NCBI GenBank assembly: GCA_026545765.1
Contig: CM048843.1
Coordinates: 24,425,646-24,489,645, forward strand
Source: Plantago major
Lineage: Eukaryota > Streptophyta > Magnoliopsida > Lamiales > Plantaginaceae
DNA: 64,000 nt
Direction: 5' to 3'
Shown here: positions 34,746 to 47,021 of the stretch, piece after piece
Numbering within the stretch: the stretch's first letter is position 1
Layout: every line of letters begins with the position of its first letter
The notes under the pieces: generated by a model
The model's database searches: none
What the model was told of the DNA's origin: nothing
The model's input: the letters and a program-made list of their open reading frames with translations, nothing else
Made by a program: the position numbers and the translations under genes

Positions 34746-37700
34746 TCAATCTGCAAATTTCCTATCACCAAACCTTCTTATATCATCAGAGTAGTCATAG
34801 AGAAGAGTTCGATAATCATCTCCGTGTCTCGAAAATCGATGCACTTTTCAGTAGTTTTGGTAGGATTTTTCGACAAAATGCTTGACCCACAGATACTTTC
34901 CCCATATCCAGGCATGCACAATCTTGATATCTGATAGCTTGAAATAATCATATATGATCCTCAGATATTTGATGTCACCCTTGTATTGTTCTTCATCCAT
35001 GTAGAAGAACTCATAGGGTTCCACAAAAAGTCTTAGCCTTGTGCCTGTTCAAATCAGATTGGGAATTTTGTGCACATCATCTGGCTTTCCATAAGGACAT
35101 TCATCAGAGAGGTCCTTCTTCATGGCTTTTATCCTGTTGATTACTTCAAAATCCAACTAGTTCTTGATGTATGGTGTTAATCAAAATGGTTCTTTTCTCC
35201 ATGCCATGAGTTGTTCATGGATCGGTTCGAAACCTTCAATTTAGCAAAGAAATGTTTGAGTTCCGTAATCCAAAGAGCCATTTTTCCGATTTATGCACCA
35301 GAGATGAGGAGTTGTTGCTGTTCACATACTCAATTTCGCTTCTTCCGCTTGAGTGGAAGTCGATTTTTCTTTCAAATTTCTTAGTCTATTCCTCCTTTGC
35401 CTTGAATTTTCCCTTGGGGGATTGCTTGAAGAACCACCCTAGATACTTGGTATTTCCAGAGGGTGTTTTAGCTGCCAAAGGCTTTGCAGCTATGGGCCTG
35501 CCAGTTATCAACCCTTTCTCTTTTTCTCGTGAAGAGGAGCTTCATCTTCATCGCCTCTTCATCATCATCATCAAGATTAATTCTTGTGAAAGTTTTGCCT
35601 TTCTTCACGCTTCAAGGATTTGATTTGGCCGCCTTCTTCTTCTTCTTCTTCTTCTTCTTCTTCTTCTTCTTCTTCTTCTTCTTCTTCTTCTTCTTCGTAA
35701 GACTCATCAATCCTCTTACTTGTCTTCTCCTTGGAGCCTTGGTACTTTGGAGGTTTTTGTGCGGCCCTTGTTACCATTGAAGTTCCTTCATTGGTTTTCG
35801 AAATAGCTACTATTTGCAAAGCACTGACTGAGGAGGGCTCATTGATTCGAGTGGTGGTCGGAAGTTTTCTTGTTTCTTCTTCCTCTCTGAGCAGCACTAG
35901 CTCTAGATTTCTTCTTATATCCTTCTCCTTCTTCCCATTCCCCCTGACTTTGAGGTCCAGATTTGTACAATCCTCCCCCCTTAGTCATTGTCATCGACTA
36001 AGTCGCATAAAGGATTCCGAGAGAGACTCAAATGTCCTTGTAAGTAGTTATAGCGTGACCAACTTCAAGTTCAAATTGAGCTTCGATTTTGTTTGATAAG
36101 TCCATTTTCCTTATCGAGCTCCGCCAATGGGCCTTGAATAGCATCTCGCTTCCAAAGAGATAGCTAGCCTCTTCAAAGGCTTTTGCAGCCAAGTTTTGGT
36201 CATCATCCCTAACCATGCCTAGGTCGTTCTGAGCAATGACCAGACTGGTTGTTCTCCGAGTGATGAGCTCAGTGAATGTCTTCATTTCTGTAGGGACTGA
36301 TGCAATGGCGACTTTATCTTGAAAAAACAACTCCTTTTCAATTTAGCCAAGATTTGATATCTGCTCAAGTATTCATCGAGTCGACATTCGCGCCTTGTCA
36401 ATATTTCAGAGCAATCGCCTTCCTTTTCAAATGAGAAACCGCTAAGTGTTCATTATGTGTTCTCGCCAATTTCTTCTCTTCTTCATCATCCGAAATATCA
36501 ACCCAAAGGATCTTCATCCTCTCGACATTTTCAAGATTTTCTAGTCCAAAGAACCATCTCGTAGATGGGCTTCTTTCTTTCGAGAGGAGGATGGTATATC
36601 TTTGACGGTGATGCGCCTTTAGCATCATGCTTTGCTTCAAATACTTCTTCAATATCTAGCTCCTTAGAAATGGCATGTACAAAGATCCTCGAGTTTTTGA
36701 CCTCGTAGTAAGCTACCATTTCTTTCAAGTATTGATCTTGAAACTTATTGCTTATCTCCGGATTTAACTAGCTCTTCTTCCAAATGAGATGGAGCGTTGT
36801 TCTTCTTCCAATAGTTGTTCGAGTTGAGCAGCCTGCTTTGTGTATTCAATATCTTCTAAGTTGTTTCCTCGAGTGCTCAACTATTTGTTCAAGAGTGTCC
36901 TTTGTTGTTGGGAAGATGGATGGGTAGATTTCGAGGAGATGGAGGAGAGGATTGTCAGGATGTCCTCTCAAGGTGCTTTTCAAATTACCGAGGCACTCTT
37001 CCTCCTGTAATCCCTCCGCCCCCGGTGCAGGGCATCATCATCATCCTTCTTATCATCCTCATCCTTGTGATGGTCAAGGAGGTTCTTCATAATCATTCTC
37101 ATCGCCTCCTTCTTCTTCATCTTCAGAGACCAAATTGATCACTTCGAATAGTGACCATTTGCCCATTTACTTCCTCTCAGAGGGTATGAACCGTAGAGTC
37201 CGGGGAAAATAGGCTTGAATGCCATCCGCATTCGATCCGACCATCTGGGTGAAAGCTCGATCAGTTTTCCGCCACTTCCTCGACAAATCCTTATCCATCA
37301 ATGTTCCAAAAGAATATTGTTCTGGGGAACATTGCATGGACGTAGTTTTCCAAGTCAAGGGCTCGTGCTCTCCTCAGGTGGTGATCACCACCTTTAAGAT
37401 CTCGATAGATCGGAGCATCAAGCTTTTACCATTTCTCAAGCATTTCAGACAAGCTTTGGCAAAGTGTGTTCCTTGAAGAAAGGAAGCAAGTCCTCTTTCT
37501 CATCAACAGGACCCGAGTGGCATTTGTTCGAGCTCGAAAGAAAGTGTTCAATTAAATTCAAAACTATAGTAGATATCCGGGCTTTAGAGTAGAAAGGTAT
37601 CTGAGTTACCTGTGTGACAGGCTCAGATGACTTGACTACTGAGGTTCCAGGTGCCTTAGATATCTGGATATGAGGAGGAGACTGGGAAATCTGATCTCAG

Positions 37701-40286
37701 TTATCTTTCTTAGATATCTGGATATGAGGAGGAGATCGTAACTGATCCTCGCTTATCTTTCTTTCGCTGAACCCGAGATTAGAAACATAACACTTAGGAA
37801 ATTTTATCAAGAAAAATTTTATCGACAAATCGCTTATCCGAGAGGTCAATTACCTCCACCGGAGGCTTGATATTGTCTCGTAGACTTGAGCGCTCGAAGT
37901 TTTTCTTGTGATGAAGGCTTTGATGCCTCATCAATTTCCATTAGTGGTGGGAATTGAGCGGGCAACTCCCCAGCAACTTCTACTTATTTTTGAACCTATT
38001 AAGTAGAACGTGTTAGTTTGAGAAAAATGACCACATATTTGCTCTTTGAAGAATATAGGTATCTGAATGAAATACCTTCTCCGTAAGGTTCAGATATTTG
38101 TTCCTCGTGAGACCTTGAAGTCTCCGGATTCTTCTTCAAGAGATAGACTTTTCGCCTCTTCATTTTTCTTCTCATTGAGCCTATTAGAAATGTACACTTA
38201 TTAGTCAAGTGTATAAAGCACATATCCGAGTTATATCTTAAGGAATTATTTTCACCGGGAGACAGTTCTGCTCTTAAGTGGTGAGGCTATGGAAGCCTCC
38301 TTCTCGATTCGAGGTAAGCATTGCGCCTTCCTCTTGTTGTTGTGTTTCTAATTCAAACAGAATAAAGAAATTTCATTAAATAACAAGATTTATAAGACAC
38401 AAAAATATCACAAGGAAAGAGTTAAACCATTCAGCTACCTGAGCAATGTCAGGCTGATTGGTCTCTGGAACTTGTGACCCTTCCATGCATTGGTCTTGTT
38501 GTTCCATTTCTTTTCTTTGTTTGAAGTTCGTGTACTTCGCACCTTTCCCGAGTATGCAACTCGCTTGTTTCCCCGGTTGATCATTCCGAGTAGATGTCTC
38601 GCTTGATCCCGCCATCGAGTTGGGGAACCCGCTTTTTGCAGGATTTTCTTCGAAGGAAAGATGTCGTATCTCGTAACTCAAGTACCATTTCGCCAGCTTC
38701 ACATCCGCTATTGTGGTTGTTGTGTTTGATGACTTTTCAAAGGTCGAGGCAATGGCGATTCTCCAACACTAGAGTATCACCATCGAGCATCTTCAATATA
38801 CTTCACTTTTCTTGTCGATGGTGTAATTTGTACAAAGGACTTGGACACAGCTTGTTTCTCCAGAAACCTTGAAACAAGTGTGCTTGTTCAAGAACTCGTG
38901 GTAGGTTCTTCTTCAGATACCTCTACACTAGTTACTTTTTCAGTCACCTTAGCCCTTTTTGATTTCTCTAGGACTTGAGAGATGACTAAATGATCATCTT
39001 CATCGTCTGAGCTCTCATCAGCATGAGGAACTGATTGTTCCATAATCCCTGCGGTTTCTGCAGATAGGGCTTGGTATTTACCACTACTTTCGAAGCGATT
39101 GATAAGTTCATCGAAGGTTTTCGCAGAGTCTTGACATTTTGAAAGCGCTTTCTTGTCGAGTCTACTTGTTCAGTAGTTGATACCTCTTTTGCAGCATTGA
39201 TGAGTTCATCTACAGTGGCGGCAGGTATCTGGGAATCGACAACCTCAATGGGTTTGCCTTCTGATTTTCCAGCAGACTTCTTTCGTGAAGTTTTGGGCTT
39301 CTGGGTCGAAACTTTTCCCTCAGATACCTCTTCAGTCTTTCACTTCTTGGAACCTTTCTGAGATCCAATAACCTTTTTCATCAAGTTCGTATACTCATAT
39401 TTGTAGAGTAGGTTACTGTTGGCTATGTCAGCCTTCTCTCTGAGCTCAATGCCAAGCTTCTCCAAAGAAGTAGCATATCTTTAGACCATAGCTCATCGTG
39501 GCCTTTCGCTCAAGAAGTCCCTTTAGCGATTTTAGGCTCAAAGCCTTCAATCTTCTTACAAACTTCATAAACGTGTACTTGCCCCAATTGAAAAGGTTTT
39601 CCAAATTTTGTCTTGTTGTTGCAACAAGAACATCATCATCCAACGCTTGGCTTATCCGGTCAAGACCTCCTTGTAGACCATCACAACATCTCGTGAAGAT
39701 TACATGCCAACACATCCTGCTGAACTAACAGATGTCCGGTTCGATGTCGCCAGTTTGAAATCAAGTGTATCTTGTTTATCGCTGTCACACACACCATCGC
39801 AAATTGCTTTACACCTTCAAGGAGATCTTCATCCTTGGTGTCTATTTCAAAATCCTTTCCAAGATTTTGAAGATCAAACAACTTACAGAAAGTTGTTAAG
39901 TCCAAAAGGATTTCCTTTCCTCGACCTTAGTTTTTATAGACACTATTGCAAAGGTTTTCGTAAACACAAAGTTATAATCTCGAGTTATTTCGCATTCTAA
40001 CGATCCAAAGGAAGAAACTCCACTGGGAAGAGCAGATAGAAAACCCTTGATTTGTGCCTTTTCAAGCATGTCAAGAATCAGTTTCCTATCGGCTTGGTAC
40101 AGCAGCCGTGAGGTACTCCTCAATCATGGCACCACCCCAAATCATCCTGTGATTTGAAGTCCAATGATCGGGATTAAAGTCTTCTACCAATCGATTGTTC
40201 ACTATAACCAACTTTGGTGCTTGCTTTTCAGCAGTACAAGTGGTAGAAGATTGGGATTTCTGGGTAGACGAACGTTTAGGAGCCAT
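34746..40286 (-). pseudogene. Element B ORF3: large intron-containing extra gene of unknown function
   Basis: ATG at 40286 (MAPKRSSTQKSQSSTTCTAE...), stop at 34748-34746 (...GDRKFAD). The span is 5.5 kb, almost equal to the copy in C. The N-terminal third has DHWTSNHRMIWGGAMIEEYL, MLEKAQIKGFLSALPSGVSS and QALDDDVLVATTRQNLENLF. The middle is acidic, K/E/S/P-rich, with a (GAA)n-coded poly-Glu tract. The C-terminal third matches the 198-codon open stretch in C. Four short introns can be read where C has them: 38438-38348 (GTAGCT...TTAG), 38255-38181 (GTGAAA...ATAG), 38076-37996 (GTATTT...ATAG) and 37847-37773 (GTAATT...TCGG, with AG changed). Many stops and shifts occur at CAG/CTG-related sites. 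I do not recognise the protein. Position after pol recalls Sirevirus env-like ORFs, but I see no clear signal peptide or membrane anchor and the introns are unexpected. Confidence 0.75.
35637..35697. repeat. (CTT/GAA)n microsatellite inside ORF3
   Basis: About 19-20 uninterrupted TTC/CTT triplets encode poly-Glu on the ORF3 strand. Element C has only short TTC runs at the matching place (about 53745-53760), so the expansion is specific to B. Confidence 0.95.
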
Positions 40287-40457
40287 CTCTTTATATAGTG
40301 CAAGTGTTTGAGAGTCTGAAAGAGATTTGGGTGAGAGATTAGTGATTCTTTGCAGAAAAACTAACAGAGATTTGCAGAGGTTGAAGAATGGTTTTTGCTA
40401 TTCTTGTGCAAGGCAAAATGTAGGATTAGGCGAAAGTGATTTCTTTTGCCAAAATCC

Positions 40458-40470
40458 TATATATATATAG
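40458..40470 (-). promoter_or_regulatory. TATA-like element upstream of ORF3 (element B)
   Basis: CTATATATATATAG lies about 170 bp before the ORF3 ATG, with a non-coding leader between. The same element and leader occur in C at 58568-58578. It lies downstream of pol, so it could drive a separate ORF3 transcript. Confidence 0.5.
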
Positions 40471-40974
40471 CAACGCAATTCTAACAAACATATACATACA
40501 AATTGGTTTTGTATGTACGATTCGTGAATTGCGTAGGCGGGTAAAGTTTGTTCGGCATTGAATGCATAGTGGGCCACGTCTGATTTCAACAGTCCACTAT
40601 TTACAGAGAATTAATCTCCGCCGTTTAAGATCAAACGCCCATTTCATCAAGGGTCACCATTGCTTTTTCAGCAATGATCACAATCAACAATTGTAATTGT
40701 GCCCATTTAATGAATTTTGGCTATTATCTATCTAAGTCACGCTTCAGGTGAATGCTAATACTGCTTGTATCTCGAGTCTATCTTATACTTGTTGCCTTTT
40801 CACGCTTTTACACAAAGATAGAAATAATACAAATTTCAAGATAGTAGTCGATCGTAGACAGCTTGTACTATTTTCTTTGTCTTCCCCTCATCGAAAGTGA
40901 TCTAGATATCCGAAATTCGCCCCGTAAATCTTCAAATAGCCATTTTACCCTTTAGTTTTGGTTTCGGATACCTG

Positions 40975-41098
40975 CTCCAGATTCCTCTTCTAGATACTGC
41001 CTGCATTCCTCTTCTGGATACCTGCTCGCATTCCTCTTCTCTAGATACTGCTCCATTCCTCTTCTCCGGATACCCGCTCTGCATTCCTCTTCTCTCCT
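40975..41098. repeat. Post-pol minisatellite, about 5 units (element B)
   Basis: Tandem units of about 23-29 bp of the form GGATACCTGCTC(T)GCATTCCTCTTCTC, with partial loss of CAG/CTG sites between units. It sits just after the pol stop. Confidence 0.85.
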
Positions 41099-41128
41099 TT
41101 GATATCTTCTTCAGATATCTGAACTTTT

Positions 41129-42890
41129 TCAGTTCTTTGGTAGCTCCATTAGTCCAAGAGTATGTCTTAAGGCTAAGAATCTACTTTCTTGTAGTGGCTT
41201 AGTAAAGATATATGCAAGTTGGTCTTCAGTGCCAATCTTGAGTATCTCTATGTTGCCTTTTTCAACATGGTCTCTGATGAAGTGGTGTCTAAAAATCAAA
41301 GTGCTTTGTTCTTGCATGAAACTTTGGATTCTGAATTATGGCAATAGCACTTGTGTTGTCACGTAAAATGGAGTTTTCTTCATCGAGTCCATAGCTCTCG
41401 AGTTGTTGTTGTCCACAATATCGTGAAGCACAACACCCAACAAAGAATATATTCACCTGTGGTAGATGTGGAAATTGAATTTTGTTTCTTCAACTAAGAT
41501 ATCAATCTAGCACCAAGAAATTGACAAGTTCCCGAGGTGCTTTTTCTATTAAGCAATGATCCAAAGATAGTCGCATCCTAATAGCCAACCAAACTCAATC
41601 CACTATCTTTTGGATACCACAATCCAACTTCTATAGTACCTTTTACATACCTCAATATTTTCATAGCAATGTTGTAGTGATTGCATCGATTTGTCTCAAA
41701 TCTAGCACACACTCCAACCGCATATTGAATATCGTGTCTACTTGAAAGAGGTACAAGAGAGACTCAATCAATTTCCTATACTTGTGTTTTCAACACTCTT
41801 GTCGATTCAAGATAGGTCATTTTGGTTCCAATGCTCATAGTGTCTTAGCATTCTTTCGTAAGGCTTTAGATTGAACTTGTTGAGCATGTCCTTTCATACT
41901 TTGTTCGACTAATGAATATTGCATCATCGAGTTGCTTAACTTGCAGCCTCTAGGAAGTAATTCAGTTCTCTCATCATGCTCATCTCAAATTTACATTTCA
42001 TGAGTTCAAAGAAAGTCTTCACAAAGTTGTCTTTAGATCCAAATATAATGTCATCAACATATACTTGAACTAAAAGTAGTTTCCCATCATGGTTTAATGT
42101 GAAGAGTGTTTTATCAACATCTCCTTTCTTGAAACCACTTTCAAGTAGGTATCTGGCCAATGTATCATACCATGCTCTTGGAGCTTGTTTCAGCCCATAC
42201 AGAGCTTTCTGAAGCTTATAGACCATCCTACTTTCTGAGGAAACTTCAAAACCTGGTGGTCGCTCAACATAGACTTCCTCAGCAAGTTCACCATTTAGGA
42301 ATGCACTCTTGACATCCATTTGATAAATCAGAAGTCATTATGAGTCAAAGGCTAGAAAGAGTCTTATTGCATCAAATCTTGCAAATCGTGCTTAAGATTC
42401 ATCAAAATATAGTCCTTCACCGGTGAATCCTCGCAACCAACCTAGCTTTGTTTCTGGTTATTTCACCAGACTCATTCATTTTGTTTCTGAAAACCCACTT
42501 GGTTCCGATTACAGATATTCCATCAACAAATGGAACCAGTTTCCAGACTTTGTTTCTCTCAAATTGATCCAACTCTTCTTGCATTGTAGAGATCCAATCT
42601 TGATCCTTTAATGCTTCTTCTATAGTTTTAGGTTCAATATTTGATAGGAAACATCCATAGAGACAATTTGCATTTTCAGCGATTGCTCTTCTAGTTCTAA
42701 CTCCTTTGTCTATGGGACCAATCACATCCTTTGCAAGATGATTTCTTATCCATTTCATAATGGATTTTGAACTAGTAGGATCAATATCATTTTGATTTGA
42801 ATGTGAATCAATATGATCTTGATGGGATACTTGTGCAGTATCTGAGATACCTGACACATGGGAACTTCCATGGATATCCCACACTTTTCA
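41129..42890 (-). pseudogene. Element B reverse transcriptase and RNase H
   Basis: The open stretch 42884-42417 gives [40 protein letters not shown] and [14 protein letters not shown]. 42319-41936 gives [40 protein letters not shown] and the catalytic [16 protein letters not shown]. RNase H follows in broken frames to 41129, ending in HHFIRDHVEKGNIEILKIG and FTKPLQESRFLAL. YVDD is intact here, unlike in element A. Most breaks in the 41320-41930 part coincide with missing CAG/CTG trinucleotides relative to A. Confidence 0.9.
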
Positions 42891-43049
42891 AAGGTTAGAG
42901 ATATCTAGAGCTCATTTCAAAGAATCTCATTTTCAGATACCTCTTCATGATGAAGGTTCTCAAGAACTGCTCCATTTCTCAAATTCTCATAGGAAATTCT
43001 TCATCATGTCTTAGAGTCATCCGTTGTTACTAAGCATAGGTCGCTTTTC

Positions 43050-44560
43050 ATCGCCGACTCATCCTCTAATTGAATGATATAATTGTTTCCTTTTGAGGAT
43101 TCTTTTTTTCAGAATCTTTGATCATCAGTTCTTTGAACCTATCTGAGAGATCATCATTCAAGGGTACTTTCTTATTTCCTTAATAGAATACTACATGAAC
43201 AGATTCCTCAATCTTTATGGCTCTTTGTTGTAGATTCTATAGGCTTTGCTATTTAGAGAATAACCAAGAAATACTCCTTCATCCGCATTTGGTTGAAATG
43301 TTCTCAAGTATTCTTTTCCATTGTTGAGAACTAAACATCTCGCAACTAAACACTTAGATGTTCGATACTAGGGGTCTACCAATGAAAAGCTCATAAGGAG
43401 TTTTGTCATGGTGTTTGTTAATCAAACATCTATTTTGAGTGTAGCATGTTGTGTTTATGCCTTCAACCCAATAGATTTCACTTATTTCAAAGGTCGCAAA
43501 GCATTGTTCTCGCCACTTCTTTCAGTGGTCCTATTCTTTCTTTCAAAGAACACCATTTTGTTGTGGTGTCCTTACAGAAGATAGTTGATGTTTTATACCT
43601 TTGCAGTAAAACTCTTTTATGTAATCGTTCACAAACTCGCATCATGGTATGTTCTCGATTATGATACCTTGTCATTTTTCATGACTTCGAGCTTATTCAA
43701 AGAAGTCAGTATCTCAACTCTCGATCGATTTGTGTTTGAGAAAGACAACCCAAGTGAATCTTGAGTAATCATCAACAACAACCGCATCATACTTCTTTCC
43801 CGATAACTAGTTACAGAGGATTCAAAAGATCCATATGTAACATTTGCAAATGCTTTCAATCGGAATGTCTAGTTTTAGACTTGAAAGATGTTTTGATTGT
43901 TTTCCCATTCGGCAAGTCGAGCATATACCATCTTTTCTATATGCCATTTTGGGTAAACCAACCACCAACTCTTTCGCTAACTTGTTTAGAGTTTTGAAAT
44001 TCAAGTGACTCATTCTTTTATGCCATAGCCAATTTTCAAAGGTAGGCTGAGATTGACTCACCATGAGACATTCTTCAGCTTTGGGCGGATGCTTAATCAA
44101 GAATATAAAGATTTTCTTTACGCCTTGCAACCAAGACTGCCTCGCTTGACTCATTGTCAATCACTTTACATAGTTTTGACTTGATCTCGACAAGGTACCC
44201 TTTGTCTACTAATCGACTCATGCTTAGGAGATTATATTTCAATCCCTTTACATGTAGTACTTGAGATATTGTAAGGGCTCCAAACTTCAGATTGCCAAAT
44301 CCTATGGTTGGATTTTCATCTCCTCCAACAAACCTGATAATTGGTCCATCATTGCACTTTCTGTAGTCAATTAGATTTGCTTTGTTCCGTCATGTGCTTC
44401 CCACATCCACTATCAAAATGCCACTGATTAGTCTTTAGAGTGTTCTCGCATAAACAGAAACATGAGATTAGGTTCTTATACCAACAATGGAACTATCTCG
44501 ACTAAAGAATCTTCCAAGAGGGAACCCATTTATGAATGAATTTCTTAGGAACATTCTTTT
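43050..44560 (-). pseudogene. Element B protease end, GAG-pre-integrase and integrase
   Basis: The segment 44160-43822 reads LMVSQSQPTFENWLWHKRMS, HLNFKTLNKLAKELVVGLPK and CRMGKQSKHLSS (zinc-binding HHCC region). Next on the element strand comes the catalytic core (VVVDDYSRFTWVV, about 43795-43745), broken further on. The C-terminal side (about 43400-43190) keeps FLGYS-like and AYRIYNK-like pieces. The role is as in element A. Confidence 0.8.
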
Positions 44561-45829
44561 GTCTAACAGGAACATAAGGAGGAATTCTAGTTAAATGATT
44601 AGTATCATTGTTATCACGAACTATTTTCTTCGATCCTTGGTGTGTTCCTAGGTGCTCCATTTGGTGCTTTCAGATACCTGTCAGGTTTTTGAGTCTACTT
44701 CTCAGCAAACTTAGCTTTCCTTGCCAGATTTCTTCTAGCCCTGGCATTCAGATTTTCAGTGGCTTGACTCATCTTCCACTTCTGATAATTGCCGTGAGCA
44801 ATTCTAGCCTTTAACCATCATTCTTGCTCTTGATTATACTCACGAGCAAGTTGTTTCCCGATGGCTTTATAGCCAATACCATTCCGAGCACCTAGTGCTA
44901 TCTGAGTTCTCATTTCAGCAGCTTTGCTAGTCTCTGGGTAGTCTATTTTCTTTCCAGAAAATGTGACATAGGAGAATTTTTCCAGTTCCTGCAATTCTTC
45001 CTTTCTGAGAGACATAGCACTGTGGGTGATCACACTTTTCAGTGTTATGTTTCTTCGTAAACGCTCAATGCATTTCTTTTGGATTTGTTTTTCCCACAAA
45101 GATTTGGTCGCAGCTGCCTTTCCTTTGTCAACAACCTTAGCTTTCGACCGACATCAGAAGTTGTTTAGGAACCACCTCATCGAGCATCGACAAATGTTCT
45201 TCTTTCATCACTCTTATTCGAGTGGTAGAACTATCTGCTTGTGTGTCCAAATTTCAAGTCCTCTCTTTCAAGGATCTCTTAAATAAGATTATACTTCAAG
45301 AAGAGTGGCACTAGCTTTGCATAAGATTGAAAGGATAGTTCTTTCTTTTGAGTTCTTTATTCTCAAAAGAAGATCTTCACATTTCTTTGAAGATCGGCCA
45401 ATGCTTCTTTATGTGACTTTTCGCCTCGTATATCCGAGCCTTGAGAAATGCATTTTAGCATCCTTTTCTCGACATATCTTGAGTAATTGTGAATTTTCCT
45501 TTACAAGAGAATTCTTTTCTTCAAGGATTTCGCCTAGCTCGATCATCGAAATTCTCTTCGAGAGATCAAGTTCTCTTCGAGATGTTCTAGATCTTTGATT
45601 CCTTCCTCATCACTTTCGTAAGTATGACAAGAAGTATGTGTTACCTCATCAACCATTAGACAAGGTTCAATGTTGAGATATCTGAAAGATTTCTTCACCA
45701 TTCCACACACTTCTTTCTTCTTTGACCAAAGTTAATCACTTCATGAGAAACATCGCACATTCGGAGAGAAGGCAGGAATCATCCGAGTCTTCATCCTCGT
45801 AATCGACTCAATGTCTAGAGCATCCATTG

Positions 45830-46900
45830 AGTTGAATCTTTTCCTTTCTTCAACAAGATAGCTCTCCGACTTCTCTTGAAGTTTCTTCTATCTTTCTTGT
45901 CACCGCCTTTAGTTTGTCAAGGTGGCAATTCTTCTTGAAATGACCAGTTTCGATAATAGAAACAGATATCGCTTTCGATTTCGCTTCCTCAAGATTTGAT
46001 GCTTCGAGTGGCTTTGTTCATGAGCTTTGCATATTTTTGTACGGTGATAGTTCGAGTTTAGATGCTTTTTCACTTTTCGCTTTTCTTCTCTATTTCCGAT
46101 CGACATATTTTCTCATTTGCTTTACAACAAGAGCATCCTCAAATACTTCTTGCCTTCCTTCTTTTCGTAAGTTCCTTGAGCAACTAGAGCAACATTCGCA
46201 ACTTTTCATTGTTTGTTCTCTTCGAGTTGTCTCATAGTCAATAGTGGCAAGGTGAGAGAAAAGTTCCAATCGAGTGATATACGGCATTCCTCGTTAAAGT
46301 AGAAAAACTTTGTGTGCTCCTGTATGATTTAGACTTCTCACAATAGTCTTAATCTTTTCTAACTGGTATATCTATTACTTTCACCAAGTGCAGCCATGTC
46401 ACTCATAAGTGTTGTAAACCGAAATCTAGTTCTTCAAGAGTCTCAGTGGGACCTTGTTTAAAGTTTTGGAATATGAGCTTCAAAACTTCAACTTATTTTC
46501 CTTCGCTTCGCAAGGTGCATAGATTTCTTCAATTAGTTGCCGTGCCACTTTCATTGCACCCTACGCTTTAATCGTATGTGCTCGAGTAGAACGTATGATG
46601 ATGATATTACGAGCGACCATCCACCGATTTCTCTTGGCATCATCCGATGTCCAGAGCTCTCTGGCTTTGGTTCAGAATAACTTGACCAAGTGTCTCCCAC
46701 CGGTCGACGATTCGTTCGTGAAGACCCATCGCTTATTCTCTGCCTCTACCATTAGAAACCTCTATGACTTGCTCGAGTTGTTGAATGACTATCGACCATT
46801 CTTTATCACGCCGATCATTTCATCACTAATGGCTTCTAGGTGGAGCATCATGTTGTTCTTCCATTTCATAATTCTCCGGCTTGAGAATTAGGGCCACTTA
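45830..46900 (-). pseudogene. Element B gag
   Basis: Begins ILKPENYE (about 46885), then WKNNMMLHLEA. The start codon present in A reads GTG here. The zinc knuckle region (about 45990-45930) survives only in fragments (CFYY, then FKKNCHL-like). Frame breaks are numerous. The 44560-45830 interval corresponds to the poorly conserved, coding-like region between gag and protease. Confidence 0.7.
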
Positions 46901-47007
46901 AAGACATCCCGCAGAAAATACACTAAACAAACAAATCAAGTGTAGGTGAAAAGCTTAGTGGCACTTATCTCGATCTAGGTTCAGGTAAGGCTGTCAGGGA
47001 ACCTCCC

Positions 47008-47019
47008 GCTCTGATACCA
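47008..47019 (-). other. Primer binding site, tRNA-iMet type (element B)
   Basis: TGGTATCAGAGC on the element strand, just inside the 5' LTR. It is the intact reference for the damaged site in element A. Confidence 0.9.
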
Positions 47020-47021
47020 CT

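Noticed and set aside
35484..35780. Plus-strand ORF with a long poly-Phe run
   Set aside because: Antisense reading of the (GAA)n tract of ORF3; a translated microsatellite.
34746..40286. ORF3 as a retroviral-type envelope gene
   Set aside because: No signal peptide, fusion-peptide-like segment or C-terminal membrane anchor could be seen; position alone does not justify the name.
34746..40286. ORF3 as a separate transposon nested in the element
   Set aside because: It sits at the same place and orientation in B and C, with no terminal repeats or target duplication around it, and so belongs to the element family.
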